From JASLBX01 sp036373915 (lineage in GTDB: Bacteria; Actinomycetota; Actinomycetes; Jiangellales; Jiangellaceae), in the NCBI GenBank assembly GCA_036373915.1, contig DASUUU010000135.1, forward strand, positions 1 through 64,000: a stretch of DNA of 64,000 nt, given 5' to 3'. The notes under the pieces are model-generated. The model saw only the letters and a program-made list of their open reading frames with translations, was not told the origin of the DNA and did not search any database. A program made the translations under genes and the position numbers. Below are positions 35,431 to 44,032 of the stretch, piece after piece; position 1 is the stretch's first letter; every line of letters begins with the position of its first letter.

Positions 35431-36015
35431 ATGACCCGAGCACTCGTCGTCGTCGACGTCCAGAAGTCGTTCCAGCAACGCCCGAACTGGGCAGCAGTCT
35501 CCAACCCCGCCATCGTCAAGCAGGTCAACCGACTCGTATCGGCGGCCCGGGAGGCAGGCGACCTCGTGGTGTGGGTCCTGCACTCCGAGCCCGGCACCGG
35601 CACGGTGTTCGACCCGGCGCTCGGTCACGTGCGGTTGATGGACCGTCTCGTGCCGCTCGACGGCGAGCAGATCGTCACCAAGACCTCGATAAATGCCTTC
35701 ACCACCACGAACCTCCAGCAGATACTCACATCCCGCGGCATTCGCGAGCTCGTGATCTGCGGCATCCAGACCGAGCAGTGCTGCGAGACGACCACGCGAG
35801 TGGCATCCGATCTCGGCTATGACGTGACATTCGTGACGGATGCGACCGCGACGTTCCCGATCGCCCACTGGGACGCACCGGCCGGCCGGACACTGGACGA
35901 GATGCTGGCAGATCCGGCGACTCTGTCCACCGACGAGATCATCCGTCGCACTGAGTACGCACTCGCCGGCCGGTTCGCAACCATCCGCAGCGTGGACGAG
36001 ATCGTCGACAGCTGA
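35431..36015 (+). CDS. Isochorismatase-family cysteine hydrolase
   Basis: 194 residues. The family fold has the catalytic Asp in ALVVVDVQKSF (about 4-14), the Lys in IVTKTSINAF (about 86-95) and the nucleophile Cys in ICGIQTEQCCETTTRVASDL (about 109-128). These enzymes hydrolyse amides such as nicotinamide or isochorismate-type ethers; the substrate cannot be read here. ATG 35431 is used, giving the usual compact N-terminus; another ATG lies three codons upstream. The GlxA-type regulator gene starts 7 bases after its stop, so the two form an operon and the regulator may control this hydrolase. Confidence 0.9.
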   Translation: MTRALVVVDVQKSFQQRPNWAAVSNPAIVKQVNRLVSAAREAGDLVVWVLHSEPGTGTVFDPALGHVRLMDRLVPLDGEQIVTKTSINAFTTTNLQQILTSRGIRELVICGIQTEQCCETTTRVASDLGYDVTFVTDATATFPIAHWDAPAGRTLDEMLADPATLSTDEIIRRTEYALAGRFATIRSVDEIVDS

Positions 36016-36022
36016 CCAGATC

Positions 36023-36940
36023 GTGCCGCGCGTCGTCTTCCTACTGGTCCCGCAACTGCACCTGCTGGACCTCGCTGGCCCGGCCCAGGCGTTCTGGACG
36101 GCCGCCGAGCTCGGCTATCGCTACGACCTGTCGTACGTCGGCGTGTCGCCCACCGTCCCGACCGCGCAGGGCGTACCCGTCACGGCGACGACGTCCTGGC
36201 CCGAGCTGTGGGCCGACGATCTCGTGATCGTCCCCGGCTGGCGGTCGAGTTACCGGCCGCGTCCGTCGATCGGGCCGGATCACCGTCGGCGACTCGCGGA
36301 CCACCACGCTGCCGGCGGCACGGTGGCGAGCGTCTGCGCCGGGGCGTTCGCGCTGGGTTCGGCCGGGCTGCTCGACGGCCGGCAGTGCACCACCCATCAC
36401 GACTTGCAGGACGAGCTGGCCGCCCGGTACCCGCGGGCGACCGTCCGGCGTGACGTCCTGTACACGACCGACGACCGGGTCGTCACGTCGGCCGGTATCG
36501 CATCGGGCATCGACCTGGCACTGCACCTGATCGCAATGCGGGACGGCGCCGCCGCGGCGGCGAAAGTGGCGCGTGAGATGGTCGTGTACGCGAGGCGGAA
36601 CGGCGACGAGCCACAAGCCAGCGCCATGCTGCGGTACCGATCACATCTCAGCGAAACCGTGCACCACGTCCAAGACCTCATCGACGCCGGATTCACCGAT
36701 CCGCTCCGCCTGGCCGACCTTGCTGCGGCGGCGCAGGTTAGCGAGCGGACCCTGACCCGGATATTCACGACCGCGACCGGCCTGACTCCACTGAGGTACC
36801 AGCAGGAGTTGCGGGTCGAGCGGGCCGAGCATCTGATCGGGCACGGCAGCACGGCCGAGGCGGCCGCCCGAGCCGTCGGCTTCTCCGATGCGCGAATGCT
36901 GCGCCGGCTCCGTGCCCGCACTCCCGCTCCGGCGCGCTGA
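36023..36940 (+). CDS. GlxA-type transcriptional regulator (DJ-1/PfpI domain plus AraC HTH)
   Basis: 305 residues. The N-terminal DJ-1/PfpI-like domain (about 1-165) has LLDLAGPAQAFWTAAELG and the nucleophile-elbow-like VASVCAGAFALGSAGLLDG. The C-terminal AraC-type DNA-binding domain (about 215-300) has RLADLAAAAQVSERTLTRIF and TPLRYQQELRVERAEHLI. The start is GTG 36023. It lies 7 bases downstream of the isochorismatase-like gene. Such pairs often respond to a small amide or amine metabolite. The gene ends 14 bases from the convergent EamA transporter gene. Confidence 0.9.
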   Translation: MPRVVFLLVPQLHLLDLAGPAQAFWTAAELGYRYDLSYVGVSPTVPTAQGVPVTATTSWPELWADDLVIVPGWRSSYRPRPSIGPDHRRRLADHHAAGGTVASVCAGAFALGSAGLLDGRQCTTHHDLQDELAARYPRATVRRDVLYTTDDRVVTSAGIASGIDLALHLIAMRDGAAAAAKVAREMVVYARRNGDEPQASAMLRYRSHLSETVHHVQDLIDAGFTDPLRLADLAAAAQVSERTLTRIFTTATGLTPLRYQQELRVERAEHLIGHGSTAEAAARAVGFSDARMLRRLRARTPAPAR

Positions 36941-36954
36941 CGACCGGGAGCATG

Positions 36955-37857
36955 TCAGCCGCGCCGCCGCGACAAACCGACGCCTACCAGGCTGACCAGA
37001 CCCCCGGCGATCGCCAACGGGGGCGGTATCTCACCAAGGAGCACCCACGCCAGCGCGATCGTCAGCGGCGGCACCAGGTAGGTCGTCACGCCCAGCCGGC
37101 CGGCGTCCATCCGGGCCAGCGCGAAGGCCCAGGTGCTGAAGGCCACCGCAGTCGGAACCACGCCGAGATAGACGACGCCGACCGTCGCACCGGCCGGCGC
37201 CTCCGCCAGGTTCGTGACCAGGCCCGGAGCAAACGGCAAGCAGGCCACCGCGCCGATAGTGCAGGCGAGCCAGGTCACCTGGAGCGCCGGCAACCGCCGG
37301 ACGACCGGCTTTTGCGCGACGACGCCGACCGCGTACGTCGTCGCGGCGACCAACGCCAGCAGCGCTCCAAGCACGTCGGCGCCGCCCGCGGTGCGGGTTG
37401 CGATACCGATCAACAACGCGCCGCCGAGCGCGACGGCCGCACCGACCATGAGCCAGGGTGGAAAGCCTTCGCCGAGCAAGCACCCGGCGAGCACGGCGAT
37501 GAGGATCGGCCCCACGTTCACGAGCATGGCGGTCGTACCGGCGTCTATCCGCTGCTCGGCGGCGTTGAGCGCGACGTTGTAAACGGCGAACCACGCTATC
37601 CCGCACAGCAGGAGCAGTCCCCATTCCCGGCGTGTGGGACGGATCCAGCCGCGCCGCGCCCGAACCATGAGACCGAGCACTGCGCTGCCGACGAGCAACC
37701 GCCCCAGCGAGAGCGGTCCTGGGTCGTAGGTCTCGCCCACCCAGCGGATCGCCACGAACGCCGACGACCACGCTACGACCGTGACGAGAACGGCGCCGAG
37801 CGCGGCCCAGTCTCGAACCAGTCCGGGTGCGGGGGTAAGGGTCTGCTGTCGGGTCAC
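36955..37857 (-). CDS. EamA/DMT-family transporter
   Basis: 300 residues with about ten transmembrane helices arranged as two EamA repeats. The N-terminal repeat starts VVAWSSAFVAIRWVG (about 27-41), a signature-like DMT motif, and the second repeat begins ALLALVAATTYAVGVV near 165. The family exports metabolites or drugs; the substrate is unknown. The GTG start lies 9 bases after the stop of an ArsR-like regulator gene on the same strand, so the two are likely co-transcribed. It converges with the GlxA-type gene. Confidence 0.88.
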   Translation of the reverse strand: MTRQQTLTPAPGLVRDWAALGAVLVTVVAWSSAFVAIRWVGETYDPGPLSLGRLLVGSAVLGLMVRARRGWIRPTRREWGLLLLCGIAWFAVYNVALNAAEQRIDAGTTAMLVNVGPILIAVLAGCLLGEGFPPWLMVGAAVALGGALLIGIATRTAGGADVLGALLALVAATTYAVGVVAQKPVVRRLPALQVTWLACTIGAVACLPFAPGLVTNLAEAPAGATVGVVYLGVVPTAVAFSTWAFALARMDAGRLGVTTYLVPPLTIALAWVLLGEIPPPLAIAGGLVSLVGVGLSRRRG

Positions 37858-37866
37858 CAGGTGAGG

Positions 37867-38601
37867 CTATGCAGCGGACGTTTCGGTCTGTACCGAGACT
37901 TGACCGGTGCCCGTCACCACCACACCGAGGTGTGCCGCGAGCGCGTCCCTGCCGACGTCGGTCAGCCGCAGCGCCCGCTGCCCTTCGGCTCGCCGCACAA
38001 CCCAGCCCGATTCCAGGGCATGGCGGCAGATCGCTGCGCCGAGCGCGCCGGCCAGGTGCGGCCGCCGCTCGGTGAAATCCAGACAGGGCATGGCGAAGTT
38101 CCGCCGAGCGGTGTGCGCGGCAACGAGGTCGATGCCGAGTGCCGTCATACCCTGCGTCCCGCGATCGGTGAGGACGTACCCGTCGCCGCCCGCAGCCAGG
38201 TGGCCCGCCCTCACGAGCGCGTCGTGGACCGACACACCCAGCCGCCCGGCGAGATGGTCGTAGCACGTCCTCGCCAAGACCATCGCGGCATCGGTGTTCG
38301 ACTGCCGTAGCGAGCGCACCGGCCGGGACGGGCTGACGGTCGCGAGCGCCTCGATCGCCGTCGCCACTTCGGGGGACGCCAGCCGGTAGTAGCGGTGCCG
38401 TCCCGCCGCCACGACCTCCACGAGTCCGCCGTCGCGCAACCGGCCCAGATGCTCGCTGGCGGTGGCAGCGCTGACCCCGGCCGCGCGGGCGAGCTCGCCC
38501 GCGGCCAGTGCCTGTCCTGACAGCAGCGCGGTGAGCATCGCAGCCCGCGCCGGTTCGCCGATCAGGCGAGCCGGCACCGAGACGTCCACATCCGATCGCA
38601 T
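37867..38601 (-). CDS. ArsR-like winged-helix transcriptional regulator
   Basis: 244 residues. The N-terminal winged helix (about 8-80) has IGEPARAAMLTALLSGQALA and ELARAAGVSAATASEHLGRL followed by a wing GRHRYYRLA, typical of ArsR/HTH_20 regulators. The C-terminal half (about 95-235) contains CYDHLAGRLGVSVHDALV and CLDFTERRPHLAGALGAAIC, a block often seen in this subgroup, with several Cys that could sense metals or redox. It is the first gene of a two-gene unit with an EamA transporter, probably its target. Confidence 0.88.
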   Translation of the reverse strand: MRSDVDVSVPARLIGEPARAAMLTALLSGQALAAGELARAAGVSAATASEHLGRLRDGGLVEVVAAGRHRYYRLASPEVATAIEALATVSPSRPVRSLRQSNTDAAMVLARTCYDHLAGRLGVSVHDALVRAGHLAAGGDGYVLTDRGTQGMTALGIDLVAAHTARRNFAMPCLDFTERRPHLAGALGAAICRHALESGWVVRRAEGQRALRLTDVGRDALAAHLGVVVTGTGQVSVQTETSAA

Positions 38602-38666
38602 CCGTCCACCGTACAGCGATGACCATTCGGTGCAGGCCGAAGTGTCGGCGTTGGCGGCGACGCTGC

Positions 38667-39512
38667 TCAGTCCCGAGCGCCGGCGATGCGGGCGAAGTCC
38701 TCGACCGTCAGTTGCTCACCGCGAGCCCGCGGGTCGACCCCTGCGTCCCGCAGGATGCTCTCGGCGGCAGCCGCCGAGCCGGCCCAGCCGGTCAACGCGG
38801 CCCGGAGTGTCTTGCGACGCTGGGCGAAGGCCGCCTCGATCACGGCGAAGACCGCCTCGCGATTCGCTTGCGGTGGCGGGTCATGCCGCTCCAGCGCGAC
38901 GAGACCCGAGTCGACGTTGGGCGCCGGCCAGAACACCGTCCGGCTCACCGAGCCCGCCGGCCGGGCCTGCCCGTACCAGGCGGCCTTGACCGACGGAACC
39001 CCGTACGTGCGCGATCCCGGTCCAGCGGTGAGCCGGTCCGCCACCTCCTTCTGCACCATGACCAGCACCCGCCGCAGCGTGGGGAACGCCTCGAGCAGGT
39101 GCAACAACACCGGGACCGCGACGTTGTAGGGCAGGTTCGCCACCAGCGCGCTCGGGTCCGGCCCGGGCAGGGCCGTCACGCGCATCGCGTCGGCGGTCAC
39201 GACCTCGAGCCGATCAGCGAGCGATGGTGCGAACTCGGACACGGTGGCTGGCAAGGCCGCCGCCAGCGTCCGGTCCACCTCTACCGCCACCACTCGCTTG
39301 ACGGCCGGCAACAGCGCGAGAGTCAGCGAACCAAGCCCCGGGCCAACCTCCACAACGACGTCGTCCGGCTCGACTCCGGCGGCCCGCACAATCCGCCGAA
39401 CCGTATTCGCATCGATGACGAAGTTCTGACCACGAGCCTTGGTCGGCCGCAGGCCCAGCGACTCCGCCAGCCGCCGGACGTCCCCCGCCCCCAACAACCT
39501 CGGTTCGCTCAC
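38667..39512 (-). CDS. rsmA: 16S rRNA (adenine1518-N6/adenine1519-N6)-dimethyltransferase
   Basis: 281 residues. It dimethylates two adenines in helix 45 of 16S rRNA. N-terminal GLRPTKARGQNFVIDANTVR (about 20-39) is the KsgA signature region, the SAM-binding VVVEVGPGLGSLTLALL lies at about 53-69, and the catalytic NLPYNVAVPVLL (NLPY) at about 124-135. The C-terminal AQRRKTLRAALTGW helix is present. The start is GTG. It follows rpfB on the same strand, the conserved order in actinobacteria, but with an inverted-repeat-rich 221-base gap between. Confidence 0.96.
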   Translation of the reverse strand: MSEPRLLGAGDVRRLAESLGLRPTKARGQNFVIDANTVRRIVRAAGVEPDDVVVEVGPGLGSLTLALLPAVKRVVAVEVDRTLAAALPATVSEFAPSLADRLEVVTADAMRVTALPGPDPSALVANLPYNVAVPVLLHLLEAFPTLRRVLVMVQKEVADRLTAGPGSRTYGVPSVKAAWYGQARPAGSVSRTVFWPAPNVDSGLVALERHDPPPQANREAVFAVIEAAFAQRRKTLRAALTGWAGSAAAAESILRDAGVDPRARGEQLTVEDFARIAGARD

Positions 39513-39552
39513 CGAGCGAGCCTAGCGCCGCCTCGACACCATGGATACCAGA

Positions 39553-39603
39553 CGATCAGGTGACCATCCCGGGCTCAACTCCCGGAGCTTGGCCACCTGA
39601 TCG
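39553..39603. repeat. 10-bp inverted repeat with inner stem
   Basis: CGATCAGGTG (39553-39562) and CACCTGATCG (39594-39603) pair perfectly. An inner CCGGG/CCCGG pairing extends the hairpin. It lies between rsmA and rpfB beside a longer inverted repeat. Confidence 0.6.
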
Positions 39604-39622
39604 TGTCCGGGTGGCGGCGCCA

Positions 39623-39722
39623 GGCGGTGAGTCGGCCGAGCGCCGGACCGGGGCTTGGCCGGGCGTTGAGGGCGACGAAGGAGCCCGACGGGCGGGGGCC
39701 GGCGCTCGGCCGACCCACCGCC
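39623..39722. repeat. 24-bp inverted repeat after rpfB
   Basis: Bases 39623-39646 (starting GGCGGTGAGTCGGCCGAGCG) and 39699-39722 are reverse complements with one mismatch in 24, spacer 52 bases. The right arm ends 11 bases from the rpfB stop, so it can fold at the 3' end of the rpfB message. Confidence 0.75.
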
Positions 39723-39733
39723 AACTCGTACGA

Positions 39734-40858
39734 CTAGGACGTCGGCAGGCCGAGCTTCGTGGCGCACGCCGGCCAGTCGCCGTAGTGGCCACGCGCGTCG
39801 CGGACCTTCGTCGCGATGCGGATCTGCTCCTCGCGGCTGTTCTCGTGGGGGTAACCCGACCCGCCGTACGCCTGCCAGGTCTGCAGCGAGAACTGCAACC
39901 CGCCGTAGTAGCCGTTACCGGTATTGATCGACCAGTTGCCGCCGGACTCGCACTGAGCGAGGCGGTCCCAGACCGTATCGCCACCGGTGTCGGCGGGCGG
40001 TGGATCGGGCTCGGTCTGCTTCGGACGCTCCTTGGTGCCCACGACCACGACCTTGTCGACCGGCTCCGCGACGACCTCCTCGGTCAGGACCTTCTCGTCA
40101 CTCTTCTCGCCGTCGATGAACACGACCTCGATGACCCGCTCGATGGTGCCGTTCTTGCCCTCGCGTTGGACCTTGGACTGGTCCTCGTACATCGAGTCGT
40201 CGGTCTTGCGTTTGGTGTCGTACTCGACCTCGACGGTGACGGTCTTCTCCTCGACCGTCACTCGCTTGATGACGAGTCGGAGTCCCCTGACGACTCGCTC
40301 CTCCGCCGCAGGCTCGATGAGATCACGATCGCCGAGTTCGAGGTTCAGGTCCCGAAGCGCCTCCCGGACGGTCACCGCGGTTGTGGTCACTTCACGCTCC
40401 TCGCCGTCGGCTACGAGCGTGATCTCCTTCGGGGTCCGGACCTCGAAGTCCAGCCCCCGCCGGCCGATCCCGAGCGATCGGGAGACGGACACCTCCGCAC
40501 CCGCCGCGCGGATCCCGAGTTCGTTAAGGGCTTCCTCGACGGACAGCGCTGTCGTCCAGAACTCGCGCTCGACTCCGTCGATCTCGACGCTCACCGGGCG
40601 GGCATACCGGACGGCGATCTCCAGACCGTCTTCGAGCGGGCTGTCCGGAGACGGCGCGACGAGATCACGGGCGGTGAGCTCGATCCCTTCGTCTTCCAGG
40701 ACTCCGCCAACGGTGTCGGCGAAGGTCTGCACGGTCTCGGTCCGGCCGTCGATGCTGAGCTGAACTGTGTGGTTGAACGTGGTGTAGGCGGCCATGCCGC
40801 CGACGAGCGCTGTGACCACGGTGGCGTTGATCGCCAACGTCTTCACGGACGGTCGCAC
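39734..40858 (-). CDS. rpfB: Resuscitation-promoting factor RpfB-type
   Basis: 374 residues. A single transmembrane segment (about 8-28) is followed by three DUF348 ubiquitin-like repeats (about 29-190), a G5 domain (about 195-275), and a lysozyme-like Rpf catalytic domain (about 290-374: VWDRLAQCESGGNWSINTGN with the catalytic Glu near 301, then GYYGGLQFSLQTW). It cleaves peptidoglycan and promotes growth from dormancy. I prefer the GTG at 40858 (MRPSVKTLAINA) because the 26 codons before it back to ATG 40936 use rare codons such as AGA and overlap the likely promoter; 40936 remains possible. It lies between tatD and rsmA as in mycobacteria. Confidence 0.92.
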   Translation of the reverse strand: MRPSVKTLAINATVVTALVGGMAAYTTFNHTVQLSIDGRTETVQTFADTVGGVLEDEGIELTARDLVAPSPDSPLEDGLEIAVRYARPVSVEIDGVEREFWTTALSVEEALNELGIRAAGAEVSVSRSLGIGRRGLDFEVRTPKEITLVADGEEREVTTTAVTVREALRDLNLELGDRDLIEPAAEERVVRGLRLVIKRVTVEEKTVTVEVEYDTKRKTDDSMYEDQSKVQREGKNGTIERVIEVVFIDGEKSDEKVLTEEVVAEPVDKVVVVGTKERPKQTEPDPPPADTGGDTVWDRLAQCESGGNWSINTGNGYYGGLQFSLQTWQAYGGSGYPHENSREEQIRIATKVRDARGHYGDWPACATKLGLPTS

Positions 40859-40957
40859 GGTACTCCAGTTTTCTCGTTCTCCCCGGGCACGAAGGGCCGC
40901 GCTGCGCGCATCGGAGAGCTGTCTCAAGCCCCCCATCGCCTCCCGATCCGGCTAACA

Positions 40958-40973
40958 GTCACGAGACGGTAAC
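40958..40973 (-). promoter_or_regulatory. Candidate MtrA-type box upstream of rpfB
   Basis: The plus strand reads GTCACGAGACGGTAAC, fitting GTCACG-N4-GGTWAC, also found before the M23 gene (30271-30286). It lies 100 bases before the preferred rpfB start. Regulation of Rpf and M23 genes by MtrA is established in actinobacteria; the site call is inference. Confidence 0.4.
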
Positions 40974-41007
40974 GGCTTCAGGCGGTAATTCCAAGTCCAC
41001 GGGTGTC

Positions 41008-41889
41008 TCACCATGATCCAAATGCCCGAAATGTGTTCCGCTCAAGCGCCTCACACACCGCCTCCACATCACGGTCCAGCACCTCCGCCATCCCCCGTAC
41101 CGTCAGCGGAATCAGGTACGGCGCGTTCGTCTTGCCGCGATACGGATGCGGCGTCAAGAACGGCGCATCTGTCTCGACGAGCACGTTATCGACAGGTGTG
41201 GCCGCCAGCGCGGAACGCAGCCCTTCCGCGTTTCGGAACGTCACGGTCCCGGCGAACGACAGGAACCATCCACGGTCTGCGCAGTACCGCGCCATCTCGG
41301 TGTCACCGGAGTAGCAGTGGAACACCACGACTTCGGGCAACGAGCTGTCATCGAGGACGCGAAGGACGTCCGCGTGAGCGTCCCGATCGTGGATGACCAG
41401 CGCTTTTGCATGCTTTCGTGCCATTTCCAGGTGTGCGCGGAACGAGTACTCCTGCGCAGCGCGGCCTTCCTGACCGGTCCGGAAATGGTCGAGCCCGGTC
41501 TCGCCGATCGCGCGGACCCGATCCGACGACGCGGCCATCCGGTCGATCTCGGCGAGAGCGTCGTCCAGATCGCCTTCGGCGGCGAGTCGGGGCGCCTCGT
41601 TCGGGTGGAGTGCAACGCCCGCCACGATCTCGTCGAACGTCTCGGCCGCCTCTATCGCCCATGCCGAACCGGGCAGATCCGTGCCGATCTGGACGACTCG
41701 GGTCACATTGACCGCCGCGGCATCGGCCAGGGCACGTTTCGGGTCAGACAGGTGGTCCGGACCACGTGCGATGTCGAGATGGCAATGTGAGTCCGTGACT
41801 GGTGACGGCAACGCGGCCGGAGCCGGTGGCAGGTCGTCCCGGTGGGTTGCTGCCCGACCGTCGGCCCCCTCCTGAGCTGCGCTACTCAT
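41008..41889 (-). CDS. tatD: TatD-family metal-dependent hydrolase
   Basis: 293 residues. It is a TIM-barrel deoxyribonuclease/hydrolase with two metals. Motifs: TDSHCHLD (about 32-39), GETGLDHFR (about 131) with the bridging Glu, VIHDRDA (about 167), VFHCYSGD (about 191) and LVETDAPFLTPHPYRG (about 240). ATG 41889 overlaps the metG stop by 8 bases and has GGAGG within the metG end, so it is translationally coupled. An upstream open extension lies inside metG and is not used. In actinobacteria this gene regularly joins metG and rpfB. Confidence 0.94.
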   Translation of the reverse strand: MSSAAQEGADGRAATHRDDLPPAPAALPSPVTDSHCHLDIARGPDHLSDPKRALADAAAVNVTRVVQIGTDLPGSAWAIEAAETFDEIVAGVALHPNEAPRLAAEGDLDDALAEIDRMAASSDRVRAIGETGLDHFRTGQEGRAAQEYSFRAHLEMARKHAKALVIHDRDAHADVLRVLDDSSLPEVVVFHCYSGDTEMARYCADRGWFLSFAGTVTFRNAEGLRSALAATPVDNVLVETDAPFLTPHPYRGKTNAPYLIPLTVRGMAEVLDRDVEAVCEALERNTFRAFGSW

Positions 41890-43681
41890 TCGCCCGAGCC
41901 TCCAGGCGCGCAAGTTCCTCGTCTGCAACGCTCGGGTCGAGCTTGGTGAACACCGGCTTGGGCGGCTCAACAGGGGTGCCGGGAACGACGGGGGTGTGCT
42001 GCCAGCTACCGGCGCCCCGATCGTGGTCCAGCATCAGCACCGGGTATCCAGGCCCACCGTCCAAGTCGTCCACCTCGCGGATGGCAGGGCGGTCCGACCA
42101 GCGTCCGGTCCCGCCCAGCACCTCGTGGACCTGCTGCGCCGAATGCGGCAGGAACGGCGAGAGGAGCGTGTTGCAGTCGACGGCCGCCTGCGCCGCCACG
42201 TGGAGCACGGTGCGCATGCGGTCGGGGTCGCTGTTCTTGAGCTTCCAGGGCTCCTGCTGCGACAGGTAGGTGTTGGCCTCGCCGACGACTCGCATCGCCT
42301 CCTGGATGGCGGCCTTCTGCCGGTGCCGGCCGATCAGGCCGCCAATCGTGGCGAAGGCATCCTGCGTCGTGGCCAGCAGGGACCGGTCAGCGTCGGTCAG
42401 TTCGCCGGCCGCCGGGATCGAGCCGACGTTCTTGGCGATCATCGACGCCGTCCGGTTGACCAGGTTGCCCCATCCCGCAACCAGCTCGTCGTTGTTGCGC
42501 CGGACGAACTCGGCCCAGGTGAAGTCGGTGTCCTGAGTCTCCGGCCCCGCCACGGCGATGAAGTAGCGCAGCGCATCCGGGTCGTACCGGGACAGGAAGT
42601 CGTTGACGTAGATCACGACGCCGCGAGACGACGAGAACTTGCGGCCCTCCATGGTAAGGAACTCGCTCGAGACGACCTCGGTTGGCAGCTCGAGCGTCCC
42701 GTACTTGCCCGGCTGGCCGCCGCGGGAGCCACGACCGTCGTAGCCGAGCAGCTCGGCCGGCCAGATCTGGGCATGGAAGGTGATGTTGTCCTTGCCCATG
42801 AAGTAGTACGAGCGGGCCTCCGGGTTGGTCCACCAGGCGCGCCAGGCGTCGTCGTCGCCGGACCGCCGGGCCCACTCGATCGAGGCGGACAGGTAACCGA
42901 TGACCGCGTCGAACCACACGTACAGCCGCTTGTTGGCGTTGTCCTCCCAGCCGGGCAGCGGCACCGGCACACCCCAGTCGATGTCGCGGGTCATCGCCCG
43001 CGGACGCACGTCGTCGAGCAGGTTGAGGCTGAACTTGAGCACGTTCGGCCGCCAGTCGGTGCGCGCCTGCAACCACTGCCCCAGCGTGTCGGCTAGCGCC
43101 GGCAGGTCCAGGAAGAAATGCTCGGTCTCGACGAATCTGGGCGTTTCGCCGTTGATGCGGCTGCGCGGGTTCTTCAGGTCGGTCGGATCGAGCTGGTTTC
43201 CGCAGTTGTCGCACTGGTCGCCGCGTGCGCCGTCGTAGCCGCAAATGGGGCACGTGCCCTCGATGAACCTGTCGGGCAGGGTCCGTCCGGTCGACGGCGA
43301 GATAGCACCCATGGTGGTCTTCTCGACCATGTACCCGTTGCGGTAGAGGGTCTTGAACATCTCCTGGGCAACGGCGTAGTGGTTGCGTGTGGTGGTGCGG
43401 GTGAACAGGTCGTACGACAGCCCGAGGTCATGAAGATCCTGGACGATGACCCGGTTGTAGCGGTCGGCGAGTTCGCGTGGGCTGACACCCTCCTGTTCGG
43501 CCAGGACGAGGATGGGCGTGCCGTGTTCGTCCGTCCCGCTGACCATGAGCACATCGTGACCCGACATCCGCATGTACCGGCTGAACACGTCGGAGGGGAC
43601 GCCGAAACCGGATACGTGGCCGATGTGGCGGGGCCCGTTGGTATAGGGCCAGGCCACGGCCGTTAGCACGTGACGAGTCAT
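41882..43681 (-). CDS. metG: Methionine-tRNA ligase
   Basis: 599 residues. It charges tRNA-Met. The class I motif HIGH is in NGPRHIGHVSGFG (about 14-26), the zinc knuckle is CPICGYDGARGDQCDNCG (about 142-159), and the KMSKS equivalent is KFSSSRG at about 352. The anticodon-binding region WGNLVNRTASMIAKNVG follows. It has no C-terminal tRNA-binding OB domain, as in actinobacterial enzymes of about 600 residues. I used ATG 43681 (MTRHVLTAVAWPYTNG) with GGGG upstream rather than the open frame's first start at 43720. It is first in the metG-tatD-rpfB-rsmA run. Confidence 0.96.
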   Translation of the reverse strand: MTRHVLTAVAWPYTNGPRHIGHVSGFGVPSDVFSRYMRMSGHDVLMVSGTDEHGTPILVLAEQEGVSPRELADRYNRVIVQDLHDLGLSYDLFTRTTTRNHYAVAQEMFKTLYRNGYMVEKTTMGAISPSTGRTLPDRFIEGTCPICGYDGARGDQCDNCGNQLDPTDLKNPRSRINGETPRFVETEHFFLDLPALADTLGQWLQARTDWRPNVLKFSLNLLDDVRPRAMTRDIDWGVPVPLPGWEDNANKRLYVWFDAVIGYLSASIEWARRSGDDDAWRAWWTNPEARSYYFMGKDNITFHAQIWPAELLGYDGRGSRGGQPGKYGTLELPTEVVSSEFLTMEGRKFSSSRGVVIYVNDFLSRYDPDALRYFIAVAGPETQDTDFTWAEFVRRNNDELVAGWGNLVNRTASMIAKNVGSIPAAGELTDADRSLLATTQDAFATIGGLIGRHRQKAAIQEAMRVVGEANTYLSQQEPWKLKNSDPDRMRTVLHVAAQAAVDCNTLLSPFLPHSAQQVHEVLGGTGRWSDRPAIREVDDLDGGPGYPVLMLDHDRGAGSWQHTPVVPGTPVEPPKPVFTKLDPSVADEELARLEARANE

Positions 43682-43775
43682 GGTCCCCGATCGTAGAGGG
43701 AGCGGGGACGTCCGTCCCACTCGGTTACCGGTCCACTGCGAGTGCTCGGCCGTCTCGGGAGCGACCGCCCCGCCG

Positions 43776-44015
43776 CTTTGCAGTGCACACCGATAGGAAG
43801 CACCGCCGCTCTGCTATGCACACCGAACCGCTTTGCAATGCACACCAAGAGGAAGCGCTTCGCGCCGTGATGCGACCGAGCGCCAACGTGGCCCACGAAT
43901 CCGGCACCGTAGGCCCTTCAGCGGCAAGATGCGCCGGGGTTCGGGTGCGAAGTTGGCCGCGGCCGGGCAGGAGCCGATTGAGAAGAAGGCGCTTCCTCTT
44001 GGTGTGCATTGCAAA
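43776..44015. repeat. Dispersed palindrome family B, copy 3 (composite)
   Basis: Arms 43832-43858 (starting TTTGCAATGCACACCAAGAG) and 43988-44014 are perfect reverse complements over 27 bp, 129 bases apart. Two further left half-elements lie before them at 43776 (CTTTGCAGTGCACACC) and 43811 (CTGCTATGCACACC). It sits between metG and rsmI. Confidence 0.85.
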
Positions 44016-44032
44016 CGTGCCGGAAGCAGGTG

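Noticed and set aside
40859..41007. ydaO-type riboswitch before rpfB
   Set aside because: The gap is short and shows no matching conserved blocks.
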